From assembly GCA_030426345.1 (NCBI GenBank), contig JAUHYU010000022.1, positions 1 through 56,371 on the forward strand: a stretch of DNA of 56,371 bases, given 5' to 3'. Every line of letters starts with the position of its first letter. Position 1 is the stretch's first letter. This DNA comes from Bacteroidia bacterium. Its GTDB lineage: Bacteria; Bacteroidota; Bacteroidia; Cytophagales; Cyclobacteriaceae. Under the pieces are notes generated by a model that saw only the letters and a program-made list of their open reading frames with translations, did no database searches and was not told where the DNA came from. Both the position numbers and the translations under genes were made by a program. Shown here one piece after another: positions 45,187-54,136 of the stretch.

Positions 45187-45726
45187 TCAAACAATGCGTT
45201 TTGCTTTACTTCTGGCAAAGTTCATTGCTGCATACCCACCAACTATTGCCCCAATAAGGTGCGATTCCCATGAAATGCCCGGCTGGTTTGGAAAGAGGCC
45301 ATAGACCAACCCTCCATAAAAAAAGATAATGATCGCAGAAATCGCCAGAGATTTAAAATCCTTTTTAAAAATGCCATAAAAGATCAGAAAAAAGGCGATA
45401 CCATAAACAATACCGCTGGCTCCAATGTGCAGCGAAGGTCTGGCAAACACCCAAACCAAAATATTTGTCAGGAAGTAGCAAATCAAAAACACCTGCTTGG
45501 CTATATTTTCATAAAAGAAAAACAACGTCCAGCCTAGAAACATCAAAGGAATGGTATTAGAGATAATATGCACACTATTTCCATGAATCAAGGGAGCCGT
45601 AAAAATCCCCACTAATCCCTGGGCAGTCCTTGGAAAAATTCCATAATGGGAAAGATTGATACCTAGAAAAGACTCTACAGAATAGACCAGCCACATCAAA
45701 AAAACAAACCTGAATAAAAATGTCAT
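45187..45726 (-). CDS. rhomboid-family intramembrane serine protease
   Basis: A 179-residue inner-membrane protein with about six helices. Rhomboid marks are HxxxN at residues 53-57 (HIISNTIPL), the catalytic Ser104 in GASG (HIGASGIVYGIAFF), and the catalytic His156 in WESHLIGAIVGGYAAM. Rhomboids cleave transmembrane segments of other proteins. It is at the short end for the family and has no extra domain. It is transcribed alone, about 103 bases from ispG (downstream) and 279 from the fucosidase gene. Confidence 0.9.
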   Translation of the reverse strand: MTFLFRFVFLMWLVYSVESFLGINLSHYGIFPRTAQGLVGIFTAPLIHGNSVHIISNTIPLMFLGWTLFFFYENIAKQVFLICYFLTNILVWVFARPSLHIGASGIVYGIAFFLIFYGIFKKDFKSLAISAIIIFFYGGLVYGLFPNQPGISWESHLIGAIVGGYAAMNFARSKAKRIV

Positions 45727-45904
45727 CCCTTATCTTTCAAAATCCAAAAGTATGACTTTCCAAATACTTTTGAAGGTGACTTTCGCTTTTTTGTCAAACA
45801 TATTGGTTTGCAATTGAAAATTAACAAAATCAAATAACTCATATATATTTAATTCAATCAGCCAGAATACAGCCCTCAACCCCCATGATGCTCAAGAAAT
45901 AAAA

Positions 45905-45928
45905 AAAATGCCACTAAAATCCATGAGA
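45905..45928 (+). repeat. CCATGG half-element
   Basis: AAAATGCCACTAAAATCCATGAGA in order on the plus strand, with the core TAAAATCCATGA. It lies about 78 bases beyond the fucosidase stop but reads opposite to that gene. Confidence 0.55.
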
Positions 45929-46005
45929 ATCAGTATCATTCGTACTGCCTGATTTTTTCCGTAAATTGGTGAAGAGCTTTCTCCAAATGGAATAATAAAT
46001 CATAA

Positions 46006-47346
46006 CTAGTCAATCTCTTCAATTTTTACGACAATTGGATTCTTCCACTGCTTGTCATTGTAGATTCGCTGTGCCCGCATCACGGATATTTCCACTCCTT
46101 TTTCCGTTTTCTTAATGCTTGGCGAGGGATCCACTTCGGGAGCATATTCCAATACCTTCCCATTATGACCCAATACAGATATTTTAGTTTCATCTGTCAT
46201 TTTGAGGGAATTAATTTGAAATTCTTTGCGCTCTCCAAATTTCCAATTGTCTTCGACAATAAAAACATAAACTATTTTCTCATCCTTACGCTTCAAAAAC
46301 CACAAGTTGTCCTCTTTTAGCGGATAGCGCGGTATTGTTTGCTCTAATGCCTCTTTATTGATAAACATCCACAATGAGAGTTCGTTAAGCACTCCTAATT
46401 GCTCAGATGGAAAAACCCCATCTGAATCTGGGCCAAAATTGAGCAACAGGTTTCCACCTTTTGCGCGCACTTCTATCAGCTTTTCAATTGTTGTATTTGC
46501 CGATTTATAATTTTCATTGGTGGGGCGATATTGCCATTGGTTGCCAAGCGTATAGCATGCCTCCCAAGGAGATGGCAATGCACTATCTGGTGTTTTTTGT
46601 TCCGGTGTTTCTATAGCTCCTCTAGTCACGACAACTTCAGGGTTGATATCCCAACATATTTTGGCAAGTTCAGTATTCCCAAATTGATCCATTCCGTCCA
46701 AAAACACAATATCTATCTTTCCATACTGCGTCATCAGCTCCTTCATTTGCCTTATCACATACTCGCTAAGCGCTTTATTATTAGAAGCTAAGGCATTGGG
46801 GCGCTTGCGCGAAATAAGTTCGCCATGGGAATAAAGAAAATAAAAATCATCAGGCGAAAAACACAATCCTACAGCAAGGCCTTCCTCGCGACATGCATCC
46901 ACAATCTGTTTCGTTATATCTTTGCCGTAAGGCGTATTCATAATATTGAAATCAGTGCTCTTTGTATTGTACATGCAAAAACCATTGTGGTGTTTGGTAG
47001 TGAAGACTATATATTTCATCCCCGCCATTTTTGCAGCCTTTGCCCATTTTTGAGCATTGAAATCTTCAGGATTAAATGTTTTTGGAAGCTCGTTTACATA
47101 CCGCTCCAAATAGTCATCTGAGGCGCCAACCATACTATGACTGATCACCATCCCCAACTGCACATCAAAACTCCAATGAATAAACATGCCAAAACCCAAA
47201 TCTGTAAACCACTGCTCGCGTTCGGGTTTGTTGAGGTTTAGCGGTTTTTCCTCTTGGGCACTAACTTGACTTAAACTTGAGATCAACAACGATAATAAGA
47301 GAGGTTTCAATAAATAGAGATGTCCTCTTTTTACTGGATGGTTCAT
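46006..47346 (-). CDS. alpha-L-fucosidase, GH29
   Basis: A 446-residue exported glycosidase that removes alpha-L-fucose from glycans. The start chosen is the ATG at 47346, which opens with a signal peptide (LYLLKPLLLSLLISSLSQVSAQ); the frame continues to an ATG at 47481, but the extra 45 residues hold no signal and contain a CCATGG element. GH29 marks include WFTDLGFGMFIHWSF, the YIVFTTKHHNGFCMY segment, DFNIMNTPYGKDI, and the probable nucleophile Asp in IDIVFLDGMDQFG. The C-terminal part is a beta-sandwich (LLLNFGPDSDGVFPSEQ then strands). It stands alone. Confidence 0.93.
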   Translation of the reverse strand: MNHPVKRGHLYLLKPLLLSLLISSLSQVSAQEEKPLNLNKPEREQWFTDLGFGMFIHWSFDVQLGMVISHSMVGASDDYLERYVNELPKTFNPEDFNAQKWAKAAKMAGMKYIVFTTKHHNGFCMYNTKSTDFNIMNTPYGKDITKQIVDACREEGLAVGLCFSPDDFYFLYSHGELISRKRPNALASNNKALSEYVIRQMKELMTQYGKIDIVFLDGMDQFGNTELAKICWDINPEVVVTRGAIETPEQKTPDSALPSPWEACYTLGNQWQYRPTNENYKSANTTIEKLIEVRAKGGNLLLNFGPDSDGVFPSEQLGVLNELSLWMFINKEALEQTIPRYPLKEDNLWFLKRKDEKIVYVFIVEDNWKFGERKEFQINSLKMTDETKISVLGHNGKVLEYAPEVDPSPSIKKTEKGVEISVMRAQRIYNDKQWKNPIVVKIEEID

Positions 47347-47426
47347 AACATTTGGTTCCACTATTTTACTTTCTTTTCCTAAATATAAATCTGAAGTCAT
47401 GAAGCTTATAAGTTGGCAGACACGCC

Positions 47427-47448
47427 AAAAGCATCGTTTTTCCATGAA
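47427..47448 (+). repeat. CCATGG half-element upstream of the fucosidase start
   Basis: AAAAGCATCGTTTTTCCATGAA on the plus strand. It lies inside the longer fucosidase frame but upstream of the preferred start, between that gene and the Ntn-hydrolase gene. Confidence 0.45.
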
Positions 47449-47534
47449 ATGGATGTATTCTTCCAGAAAGGCAAAGGTCATGTAGCTAATTTTTTGTCAT
47501 GATCCCTTCTAAGACATTGTCCGCAGTTCGTTGT

Positions 47535-48359
47535 CTAATCTTTTAATTTAATCTTCCGTCTCTTGGGGCTTGAAAACTCGGTAGTTAAATCAAGCTTTAC
47601 CACATTTTGGTTGCTTAACTTATAGGACAGAAAAAACTTGCTATTGGTGATATCAATGAATGAGGTATAAACCGTTCCTCCTATGCGACCTTTTTTCAGT
47701 TCTCTGGGCGCTTGGGCTGCACTCCCAAAGGTATTCCCTACCTTCAATAGGCTAATATCTTCGTCACTGTCCTCCATTTCCTCAATTCTTTTTTCGATGG
47801 ACTCGTATCGATAGCATGGATAATTACCGGCTTCTGGTTCTGATAGTAAATAATTAGTCATTATCAGTTTATTGCCTTCAATCCAATGTAGTTTCCTCTC
47901 TCCATTCACCCATTCGATTATCACGGCCTTCCCTGTTTTATCACCAAACATCATATGACTTTTGTTTAGCGCGATTTTTTCCTTTTCTAATAATGCCAGT
48001 GCCTCAAAAACCGTCGAACACTTAGCTAAAAGCTCATTTCCAAGATTATTTTTTGGGTTTCCATACCCTTCGATTTTCATCTGCTCGGGCGTTACTGCCG
48101 CGTCAAAGAAAAATCCTTTTTCATTAACCCCTCCTTGTGCAAAGTCCTTCCAACCATACCAAAGACGAGCATGTTCATTTTCAGAGTTAGGTTCAATTTG
48201 AATATAGGCTTTTACGTCATACCAATAATCCTCATTATTGACGGCATATATCTTTCCTGTTTTTGAATCTATATAATAAAGTACCGAACAAGCAAATGAT
48301 GACTTGGACATCATTGTAAATCCCAATATCACCAAGAGCATCAATCTTTTTTGTCTCAT
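47535..48359 (-). CDS. exported Ntn-hydrolase of the linear amide C-N hydrolase type
   Basis: A 274-residue protein with a signal peptide whose cleavage after SFA exposes Cys24 (ACSVLYYID) as the N-terminal nucleophile. Typical family segments follow: KIYAVNNEDYWYD (like the NRDF/NEDY loop), DFAQGGVNEKGFFFDA near 75, and IIEWVNGERKLHW. Such enzymes (carcinine hydrolase, acyl-homoserine-lactone or penicillin-type acylases, NAAA-like) cleave linear amide bonds. The substrate is unknown. It stands about 188 bases downstream-facing from the fucosidase gene and is probably transcribed separately. Confidence 0.75.
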   Translation of the reverse strand: MRQKRLMLLVILGFTMMSKSSFACSVLYYIDSKTGKIYAVNNEDYWYDVKAYIQIEPNSENEHARLWYGWKDFAQGGVNEKGFFFDAAVTPEQMKIEGYGNPKNNLGNELLAKCSTVFEALALLEKEKIALNKSHMMFGDKTGKAVIIEWVNGERKLHWIEGNKLIMTNYLLSEPEAGNYPCYRYESIEKRIEEMEDSDEDISLLKVGNTFGSAAQAPRELKKGRIGGTVYTSFIDITNSKFFLSYKLSNQNVVKLDLTTEFSSPKRRKIKLKD

Positions 48360-48446
48360 TTAATATTTACACGTTGGTTGCATAATGGCTATTTATATCT
48401 GATACAGGATCAATAGCGAGTTCTAGGTTATATTGTTAAAAAACTC

Positions 48447-49205
48447 TTAGTTCTTTTTAGCCTTTGCTAGATGCTTTTCTTTATTTTTCACAAAGATCAA
48501 TTTATTACTGCTTTTTGAATTTTCGCGCTGATCTAACTCAAACATATCGATCGATTTTATCAATGGAGTCAGCTTGTCAAAGCCATAATTTCTAGGATCA
48601 AAATTTCGCTGCTTTTTCAGCAGCAAACTTCCTACATCTCCTAAGAATGCCCATCCATCCTCATCTGAAAGATCATTAATGGTTGTCGAAATCAGAGTTA
48701 TTTCCTTATTAGTGATTTTATCGATAACAGGCTCTCTTACATCTTTACTTTCAACTACTGCCTCTGTTTTATTCTTAAGGATTTCAATATATATGAATTT
48801 GTCACACGCCACAATAAACGGATTCGGCGTCTTTTTTTCTCCAATACCAATTACCTCCATCCCGGCTTCTCTCAACCGTGTGGCCAAACGGGTGAAATCA
48901 CTGTCACTGGACACTAAACAGAACCCATTTACCTTACCACTGTAAAGTATATCCATGGCGTCAATGATCATAGCTGAGTCAGTTGCATTTTTACCCTTAG
49001 TGTATCCATATTGCTGAATAGGTGTTATGGCATTTTCCAGCAAAAGGTTCTTCCATTTGCTTAAACCCGGCCTTGTCCAATCGCCATAAATCCTTTTAAT
49101 CGTTGGGTTTCCATATTTAGCAATTTCCTCCATCATTTCTTTTACATGAGCCGATGGTATGTTGTCGCCGTCTATCAAAACGGCCATATTCAAATTTTTA
49201 TCCAT
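48447..49205 (-). CDS. NYN (PIN-like) nuclease with a LOTUS/OST-HTH domain
   Basis: A 252-residue cytoplasmic protein. The N-terminal NYN domain (about 5-145) has the acidic residues of PIN-like ribonucleases in AVLIDGDNIP, TDSAMIIDAMDILYSG and LVSSDSDFTRLATRLREAG. A C-terminal LOTUS/OST-HTH domain (about 170-250, GWAFLGDVGSLLLKKQRNFDPRNYGFDKLTPLIKSI) is an RNA-binding winged helix that recognises G-rich or structured RNA in other systems. The two together are the bacterial LabA-like/MARF1-like arrangement. It may be an RNA-degrading or RNA-silencing enzyme, but the substrate is not known. Confidence 0.88.
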   Translation of the reverse strand: MDKNLNMAVLIDGDNIPSAHVKEMMEEIAKYGNPTIKRIYGDWTRPGLSKWKNLLLENAITPIQQYGYTKGKNATDSAMIIDAMDILYSGKVNGFCLVSSDSDFTRLATRLREAGMEVIGIGEKKTPNPFIVACDKFIYIEILKNKTEAVVESKDVREPVIDKITNKEITLISTTINDLSDEDGWAFLGDVGSLLLKKQRNFDPRNYGFDKLTPLIKSIDMFELDQRENSKSSNKLIFVKNKEKHLAKAKKN

Positions 49206-49361
49206 TTAATCTTCTTAATTTTTCAATTGTACATTATGATTAGTATATAAAATGTAGTGTATAAAAATGCAATACATTTCAGGTTATCAATTAGCTAATT
49301 TTACTTTCAAAATAAACTCATGTCTCTTGGTTTATAATTTAGGTTACAGAAGTATTCCTCC

Positions 49362-49422
49362 AAGCCAAGATTAGTGGCAAACAAAAAAAAACTCATGGAA
49401 TTTGACAGGTTTTTACCACAGC
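49362..49422. repeat. long CCATGG repeat, copy A (pair with 54137-54193)
   Basis: About 60 bases share strong identity with 54137-54193, from AAGCCAAGATTAGT through the (C)ATGG element (49392-49414) to CACAGC. The copy sits directly at the alkylation-repair gene's stop codon, in its 3' flank. Read along that gene it could form a short AAAAAC/GTTTTT hairpin followed by a T-run. Confidence 0.75.
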
Positions 49423-50090
49423 TAATTGTTATCTACTGGCTTATCATTTGTTAAATTCAAATAATAAGCTCTTGTTTCTTTGTCGAATTTCTCGATAGCA
49501 TACCGAAGCGTAACCCTTGGCATCTCAGTCACATATTTATTAAGGAAGTTCTTTAGTGTTTTTTCATTACGCTTTCCTGCTTCCCTAACCCAACTTCCAA
49601 CAGCTTTTTGGACATATTCATCTGAGTCATTTATAAGAATATCAGCAATGTTGAAAGTATCTTCTATTTCATTTTTTCGAATGAAGAAGTAGGTACTCAC
49701 AATTGCCGTTCTCCTTTCCATAGCATTTTGAGACCTTGCTAAATCATACAATGGCTTTCTGTCTTTGTTGTACAGATATCCTCCAACCACATAAGGTGCA
49801 GCCCTATCGACCAAGCCCCAATCGTCTATCCATTTATGATTATCAATATATGCTCTGTATACATCTTTCTTTTCTTCTATGGAAGTTTTCTTATCTCGGG
49901 CTTTCCAATCTAAAATAGATACTGCACCAAGTCGGTGATCGTAATTTTCATCTTTAAGCAATTTTACAACCTCCTGTACAGGAATAAGCTGAAATTCCTT
50001 TGCTAAAGAAAATATCTCCCTTTTAGGAATTTCTCCAGAATAATCTTGACTAATTATTCTTAAAGAAGCAATAAATTCTTTAGCACTCAT
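49422..50090 (-). CDS. AlkD-like DNA alkylation repair protein (HEAT repeats)
   Basis: A 222-residue all-helical protein of the DNA alkylation repair (AlkD-like) family, formed of HEAT-like repeats that remove alkylated bases without base flipping in characterised members. Helical segments such as LAKEFQLIPVQEVVKLLKDENYDHRLGAVSILDWKAR, NHKWIDDWGLVDRAAPYVVGGYL (the WIDDWGLVD stretch resembles the D-W pocket) and MERRTAIVSTYFFIRKN are typical. It has no signal. Its stop coincides with the end of the 60-base repeat copy A. The related 3-methyladenine activity is a family inference. Confidence 0.82.
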   Translation of the reverse strand: MSAKEFIASLRIISQDYSGEIPKREIFSLAKEFQLIPVQEVVKLLKDENYDHRLGAVSILDWKARDKKTSIEEKKDVYRAYIDNHKWIDDWGLVDRAAPYVVGGYLYNKDRKPLYDLARSQNAMERRTAIVSTYFFIRKNEIEDTFNIADILINDSDEYVQKAVGSWVREAGKRNEKTLKNFLNKYVTEMPRVTLRYAIEKFDKETRAYYLNLTNDKPVDNN

Positions 50091-50355
50091 TTAATTTGTT
50101 GAAAACTATTATGCATTTCTCAGCTTTCAGATATTGTCTTGTATATGAAAAATAGCGGTTTTTTAGGTATTTCGTTTCAATTTACCACTAAACTTTGTAC
50201 AAAAAAAGTTACGAATATTTTAGCAATGAAACGCTATTATTTTTATTCTGTTGTTCTAAGGAGTTGTTCATTATTTTCATTTCTTGACCATAGTCAATGA
50301 ATAAGATTTATTAAGCCAATAGGTTTGTGGTAACAAATTACTAAAATTTTATACT

Positions 50356-50964
50356 ATGAACTTAAAAGTGAAAATATCATTAATTTTTATGTTGGCTGCT
50401 ACATTTTCTTACGGCCAAAAGAATACTTCAGATACCAAGGAAAAGCAAATTATTAAGCATAGAAATTCCATAGGCGCTTCCTTTTTTATGCTTGGAAATT
50501 TTCTTTCCGACCCTCCTGACTATTATTTACTTACTTACGGATACCGACTCACACCAAAAGATAGAATATTTATAGAATTTAATACGTGGAAATATTCCGA
50601 ACCTTTAAGTACATATGGAAAATCAGACGTATTGTACCCAGGCTTTGTAAGAGCTTTTGGTATTGGAGCTGGATACCAACGCTTTCATTGGAAGGGACTA
50701 TTTACAGCAGTTGAAGCGACTCCGTTTATCAAACAATACTACGACATAAATAACAATAAAATCCAAAAGGGTTATCAATTGTATCTTCAATTTATAGCAG
50801 GATATCGCTTTGAGTTTTTTAAAAAACGCTGGTACGTGGAGCCAGCCTATGCACTCAAATATTGGCCTATTGATACTAATTATCCTGCTGACTTTGCGGA
50901 AATTGAAGAGGAAAAACCTAAATATTTATTCGAACCAAGTCTTAACTTTGGTTTTAAGTTCTGA
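50356..50964 (+). CDS. small outer-membrane beta-barrel-like protein, function unknown
   Basis: A 202-residue exported protein with a signal peptide (ISLIFMLAATFSYGQ, cleaved near 20). The mature part alternates beta-strands with aromatic girdle residues (YYLLTYGYRLTPKDRIFIEFN, IGAGYQRFHWKGLFTAVEATPF, LYLQFIAGYRFEFFKKRWYVEPAYALKYW) and ends in a Phe (LNFGFKF), as in small outer-membrane barrels. I do not recognise a specific family. It starts about 265 bases after the alkylation-repair gene and precedes a methyltransferase gene by 15 bases, on the same strand. Confidence 0.55.
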   Translation: MNLKVKISLIFMLAATFSYGQKNTSDTKEKQIIKHRNSIGASFFMLGNFLSDPPDYYLLTYGYRLTPKDRIFIEFNTWKYSEPLSTYGKSDVLYPGFVRAFGIGAGYQRFHWKGLFTAVEATPFIKQYYDINNNKIQKGYQLYLQFIAGYRFEFFKKRWYVEPAYALKYWPIDTNYPADFAEIEEEKPKYLFEPSLNFGFKF

Positions 50965-50979
50965 CAAAACAACGAGTTA

Positions 50980-51618
50980 ATGAATAAATCAGAAAATTTT
51001 TGGGACAAACTATCCAAGAACTATGACAAGCAAGCTATAGATAAGGCTTACAAGTTGATCATTGATAAAAGCAAAAAGTATTTTAAAAGCCATGATACCA
51101 TTCTCGATTTTGGTTGTGCTACTGGATTATACGATATGGCATTTGCAAACCATGTTAAAGAGATACAAGCTTTTGATATATCAGCTAAAATGATAGATAT
51201 AGCCAGAGAAAAAGCAATAAAGAATCAAATTGACAATATTACTTTTTCGCATACAACCCTTTTTGACAACACATATAAAGCATCAAGTTTTGACTCTATT
51301 TTAGCATTAAATATATTATTGTACTTTGAAGATTCCGAAAAGGTATTAAACCGAATGAACAAGTTGCTGAAACCAAATGGTTTAATCATTACTTCCACAG
51401 CTTGCTTAAAAGAAAGGAGGACATTTATCGGAGTTACTTCCAGTAGTATCATATATATTTTGAAACAGCTAAAAATCCTCCCTTATCTGAAATTTTTCAC
51501 AATGGCTGAGCTCGAGGATAAGATTGAAAATTGTGGATTTAAAATGATCGAAAAGGGTATTTTGATCGAAAAACCAGCTACAGAATACTACATAGTGGCA
51601 CAAAAAACCAATAAATAA
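50980..51618 (+). CDS. class I SAM-dependent methyltransferase
   Basis: A 212-residue cytoplasmic methyltransferase. The SAM-binding motif is DTILDFGCATGLYDMAFANHV (motif I at about 40-60), followed by IQAFDISAKMIDIAREKA and FDSILALNILLYFEDSEKVLNRMNKLLKPNGLIITST (motifs II-III at about 100-135). A hydrophobic segment near 145-165 could touch the membrane. The substrate is unknown; ubiquinone-biosynthesis- or small-molecule-type enzymes share this pattern. It follows the barrel protein gene by 15 bases and ends one base before the convergent Crp-type gene stop. Confidence 0.9.
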   Translation: MNKSENFWDKLSKNYDKQAIDKAYKLIIDKSKKYFKSHDTILDFGCATGLYDMAFANHVKEIQAFDISAKMIDIAREKAIKNQIDNITFSHTTLFDNTYKASSFDSILALNILLYFEDSEKVLNRMNKLLKPNGLIITSTACLKERRTFIGVTSSSIIYILKQLKILPYLKFFTMAELEDKIENCGFKMIEKGILIEKPATEYYIVAQKTNK

Positions 51619-51619
51619 C

Positions 51620-52198
51620 TTAGTCCTTTACAGTTATTTTTCCCCGAATCCGACTGAGTGTTTCTGGCTTTATTCCAAGGTAACTTGCCAGTTGATACTG
51701 TGGTACTCTTTGAATTAAATTAGGTCTGTTTTCTAATAAGTTTAGGTACCGCTCCTTTGGTGTTGCATTTTTAAAAGTCGATAAACTTTCTTGACTTGCT
51801 CCGAGCATTTTTTCCATTTCTACTCGGCATACTTCTCCAAAACGAGGGAATTTCTTATATAACGCATTTTCTTTTTCCGAGTTAAGAATTGCTACAGTAG
51901 TCTCTTCAGTGCATGTAAAATAATATTTAGATGGTTTGCCATTTGCCATACTATCAAAATTCACGGCAGATTGAAATTCAGTATAAAATTCAGAAGTTAT
52001 TTCTTCACCATCCTGAATTGAATATTCTCTTAAACAACCCTTGATTACAAAATAAGCATCTCTAGCGATTTGCCCTTCTACAAGTAAGTCTGTTTCTTTT
52101 GCAAATGTCTTAATAGGAAAAGCTTTTAAAATTCCTTGTTTTTCTTCATTGCTCAAGTCAATAAAGCCAGACATCATTTCCACTAAAGTGTTTTTCAT
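51620..52198 (-). CDS. Crp/Fnr-family transcriptional regulator
   Basis: A 192-residue regulator with a cyclic-nucleotide-binding-like domain (about 10-120, for example ETDLLVEGQIARDAYFVIKGCLREYSIQDGEEITSEFYTE) and a short C-terminal helix-turn-helix (QYQLASYLGIKPETLSRIRGKI). This is the common Bacteroidota form, where the ligand pocket is usually diverged, so cAMP binding is not expected. The recognition helix PETLSRIR is well formed. It converges on the methyltransferase gene. Its target is unknown. Confidence 0.92.
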   Translation of the reverse strand: MKNTLVEMMSGFIDLSNEEKQGILKAFPIKTFAKETDLLVEGQIARDAYFVIKGCLREYSIQDGEEITSEFYTEFQSAVNFDSMANGKPSKYYFTCTEETTVAILNSEKENALYKKFPRFGEVCRVEMEKMLGASQESLSTFKNATPKERYLNLLENRPNLIQRVPQYQLASYLGIKPETLSRIRGKITVKD

Positions 52199-52218
52199 TT
52201 ATTGTGTTGAACTATTGA

Positions 52219-52326
52219 ATTTTCAATATATCGTTTTTACGGCACAGAGCGGTTGGCTACCTGCTGAAAGATTATAGGGATGCTGAGGTAAACACGGTCG
52301 AACTGTACGCCACTTACAGCCAGTAA
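52219..52326 (+). pseudogene. possible 3' remnant of a coding sequence
   Basis: A frame without start codon, open after a stop at 52216 and ending with TAA at 52324-52326. It encodes a protein-like tail (AVGYLLKDYRDAEVNTVELY) and is more GC-rich than the surrounding intergenic sequence. It may be what is left of a gene deleted from this place. It is too short to assign, and chance cannot be excluded. Confidence 0.25.
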
Positions 52327-52368
52327 AAAGCAAATATGTCAAGAGTTCCTTCATTAAACAAATGTGGA

Positions 52369-54057
52369 TTATTCCTCCTCGATTATTTCGAAAGTTAAAG
52401 TTTCGTGATCCTCAAAACCAAACTCATCTATTGCGCTTACTTCGGCAACATGTATTCCGGGCTTCAACTTTGGTAGGGCAAATTGCCAGATGTGCGATGA
52501 GATCGCCGGCGAACCAAATGCATCGCTCGTGCCTTTGTATTTTTGGTATTCCCTAGCGTAATAAGGGTCGGTGCGCTCTGTGTATTGCATAGGTACAGGT
52601 GTTTTGCCGTCAAGGGATATCATAACCTGATCTCGATCCCCTCCATCAAAAAAATTAACCACCACATGCATATTATCCACTTGCACACCACGATCAAGCC
52701 CCATTGGATGTTTCTGAGCAATGCTGTCAGAGTGAAAAAGCTGCGGATCAAGCATTATTCTCAAGCGATCATTTGGGTCACCCCCGGCAGGCACGAATTG
52801 TGGTTTCACTTTATGACCGTCAAAACAAAACACATAAAAACCATTTGGATTGCCGTCTTGCATCGTGGCCTGTCGCACTCCTTGCTCATCGCGTGGTCCG
52901 GAATGCCAGCCACTTCCGCGAACCTCAGCCAATGTGTGTGCAATGAATGGATACCCATGCCATCCATGCGTATGGTTGATTTCCACCTTCCAGCTATTGC
53001 TGGTATCATGGCCCGCAATGGCATAGACATATTTGAAACGTCCCAGAATCCGTAGCAATTCGTCAAAATTTACGGTATTGATCGATTTGGAAAATGATCG
53101 GTTGCTGGCGTAGGTAAGCAAGGGAATATGGGTAATGATCATGACCAACTTGTCGGAAGGAACATCCTTGAGATCATTCTCGATCCATTTCATTTGCTTC
53201 GCATCAATATGGCCTTCATATCCTTTTCCCTTTCCCAAATGGCCAATATTATTTAGCGCAAGGAAATGCACCTGGCCATAATCAAACGAGTAATAATCAG
53301 GTCCAAATACACTCCTGTAAGTCTCTGTAGCGTATTTATTGTTGGGAGATTCTTTGTTAAGATCATGGTTTCCCGGCACATTCCACATTGGAATTCCTAT
53401 TTGTGACATCAATTTGTTATGGCGTTCGTACAGAGCAAGATTATCATTTACCACATCGCCAGCCACAAGCCCAAACTCAGCCTCATACGGATTGCCAAAC
53501 AGCGCATCGATGATATCCTTGCGCATCATGTCCAATTCCTCGTTCGTGGTGGTTTGAGGGTCTGCAAAACCCATCGCCTTAAATGCATCCGGTACTGCTC
53601 CTTCCAACAGGGCAAAGTTTATAGTCTTGGGCAATGGGCCCGTCGGCTTGATCACTGGCCATTTCCATGCCGCCACGTCCGGTGTTCCATTTGGGTAATG
53701 GCAATAGTAAAATTGTGGCAACTGCACGTCGTTTAGTGGAACGCGATAGTTTGCAGGTTTAGAAATAAATAGGATGCTTTCAGGCGGCAACTCGATTTCA
53801 TATTGGCCTTGGGTATTGGTTTTCACCACATCCACACCATTGGAAACCTTGACGCCTTCGATCCCCTTTTCTCCAGTATCAAGGATACCGTTTTCATTGA
53901 CATCTAGATAGACCGTGCCCTTGGCTTGATTATCCTGCGCATGCAAGGGTGAAAAGATGGCAACTACCAAGAACAAAGAAAGTGTCAAGGCCAGACATTT
54001 TATGGCTTCTTTGGATGGATGAAATTTGGGGTATATTATCGATGGAACTTGTTGCAT
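52369..54057 (-). CDS. exported calcineurin-like metallophosphoesterase with flanking Ig-like domains
   Basis: A 562-residue exported protein with a signal peptide (LALTLSLFLVVAIFSPLHAQ, cleaved near 41). An N-terminal SdrD-like beta-sandwich (about 45-105, GTVYLDVNENGILDTGEKGIEGVKVSNG) is followed by the phosphoesterase domain: GLVAGDVVNDN (about 195), WNVPGNHDLN (about 227), MIITHIPLL (about 307), and AGHDTSNSW near 350. A C-terminal beta-sandwich closes it. These blocks match the MetallophosN, Metallophos and MetallophosC arrangement. It would hydrolyse phosphoesters outside the cytoplasm; the substrate is unknown. It lies 3' of the HsdR gene with about 195 bases between. Confidence 0.9.
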   Translation of the reverse strand: MQQVPSIIYPKFHPSKEAIKCLALTLSLFLVVAIFSPLHAQDNQAKGTVYLDVNENGILDTGEKGIEGVKVSNGVDVVKTNTQGQYEIELPPESILFISKPANYRVPLNDVQLPQFYYCHYPNGTPDVAAWKWPVIKPTGPLPKTINFALLEGAVPDAFKAMGFADPQTTTNEELDMMRKDIIDALFGNPYEAEFGLVAGDVVNDNLALYERHNKLMSQIGIPMWNVPGNHDLNKESPNNKYATETYRSVFGPDYYSFDYGQVHFLALNNIGHLGKGKGYEGHIDAKQMKWIENDLKDVPSDKLVMIITHIPLLTYASNRSFSKSINTVNFDELLRILGRFKYVYAIAGHDTSNSWKVEINHTHGWHGYPFIAHTLAEVRGSGWHSGPRDEQGVRQATMQDGNPNGFYVFCFDGHKVKPQFVPAGGDPNDRLRIMLDPQLFHSDSIAQKHPMGLDRGVQVDNMHVVVNFFDGGDRDQVMISLDGKTPVPMQYTERTDPYYAREYQKYKGTSDAFGSPAISSHIWQFALPKLKPGIHVAEVSAIDEFGFEDHETLTFEIIEEE

Positions 54058-54136
54058 TTAACGCTTACAGGTTATGTGAAATTTAGCGTTCAAAGTACAT
54101 AAAATTAATGATTAAGCCATCATTGGGATATTGGTA

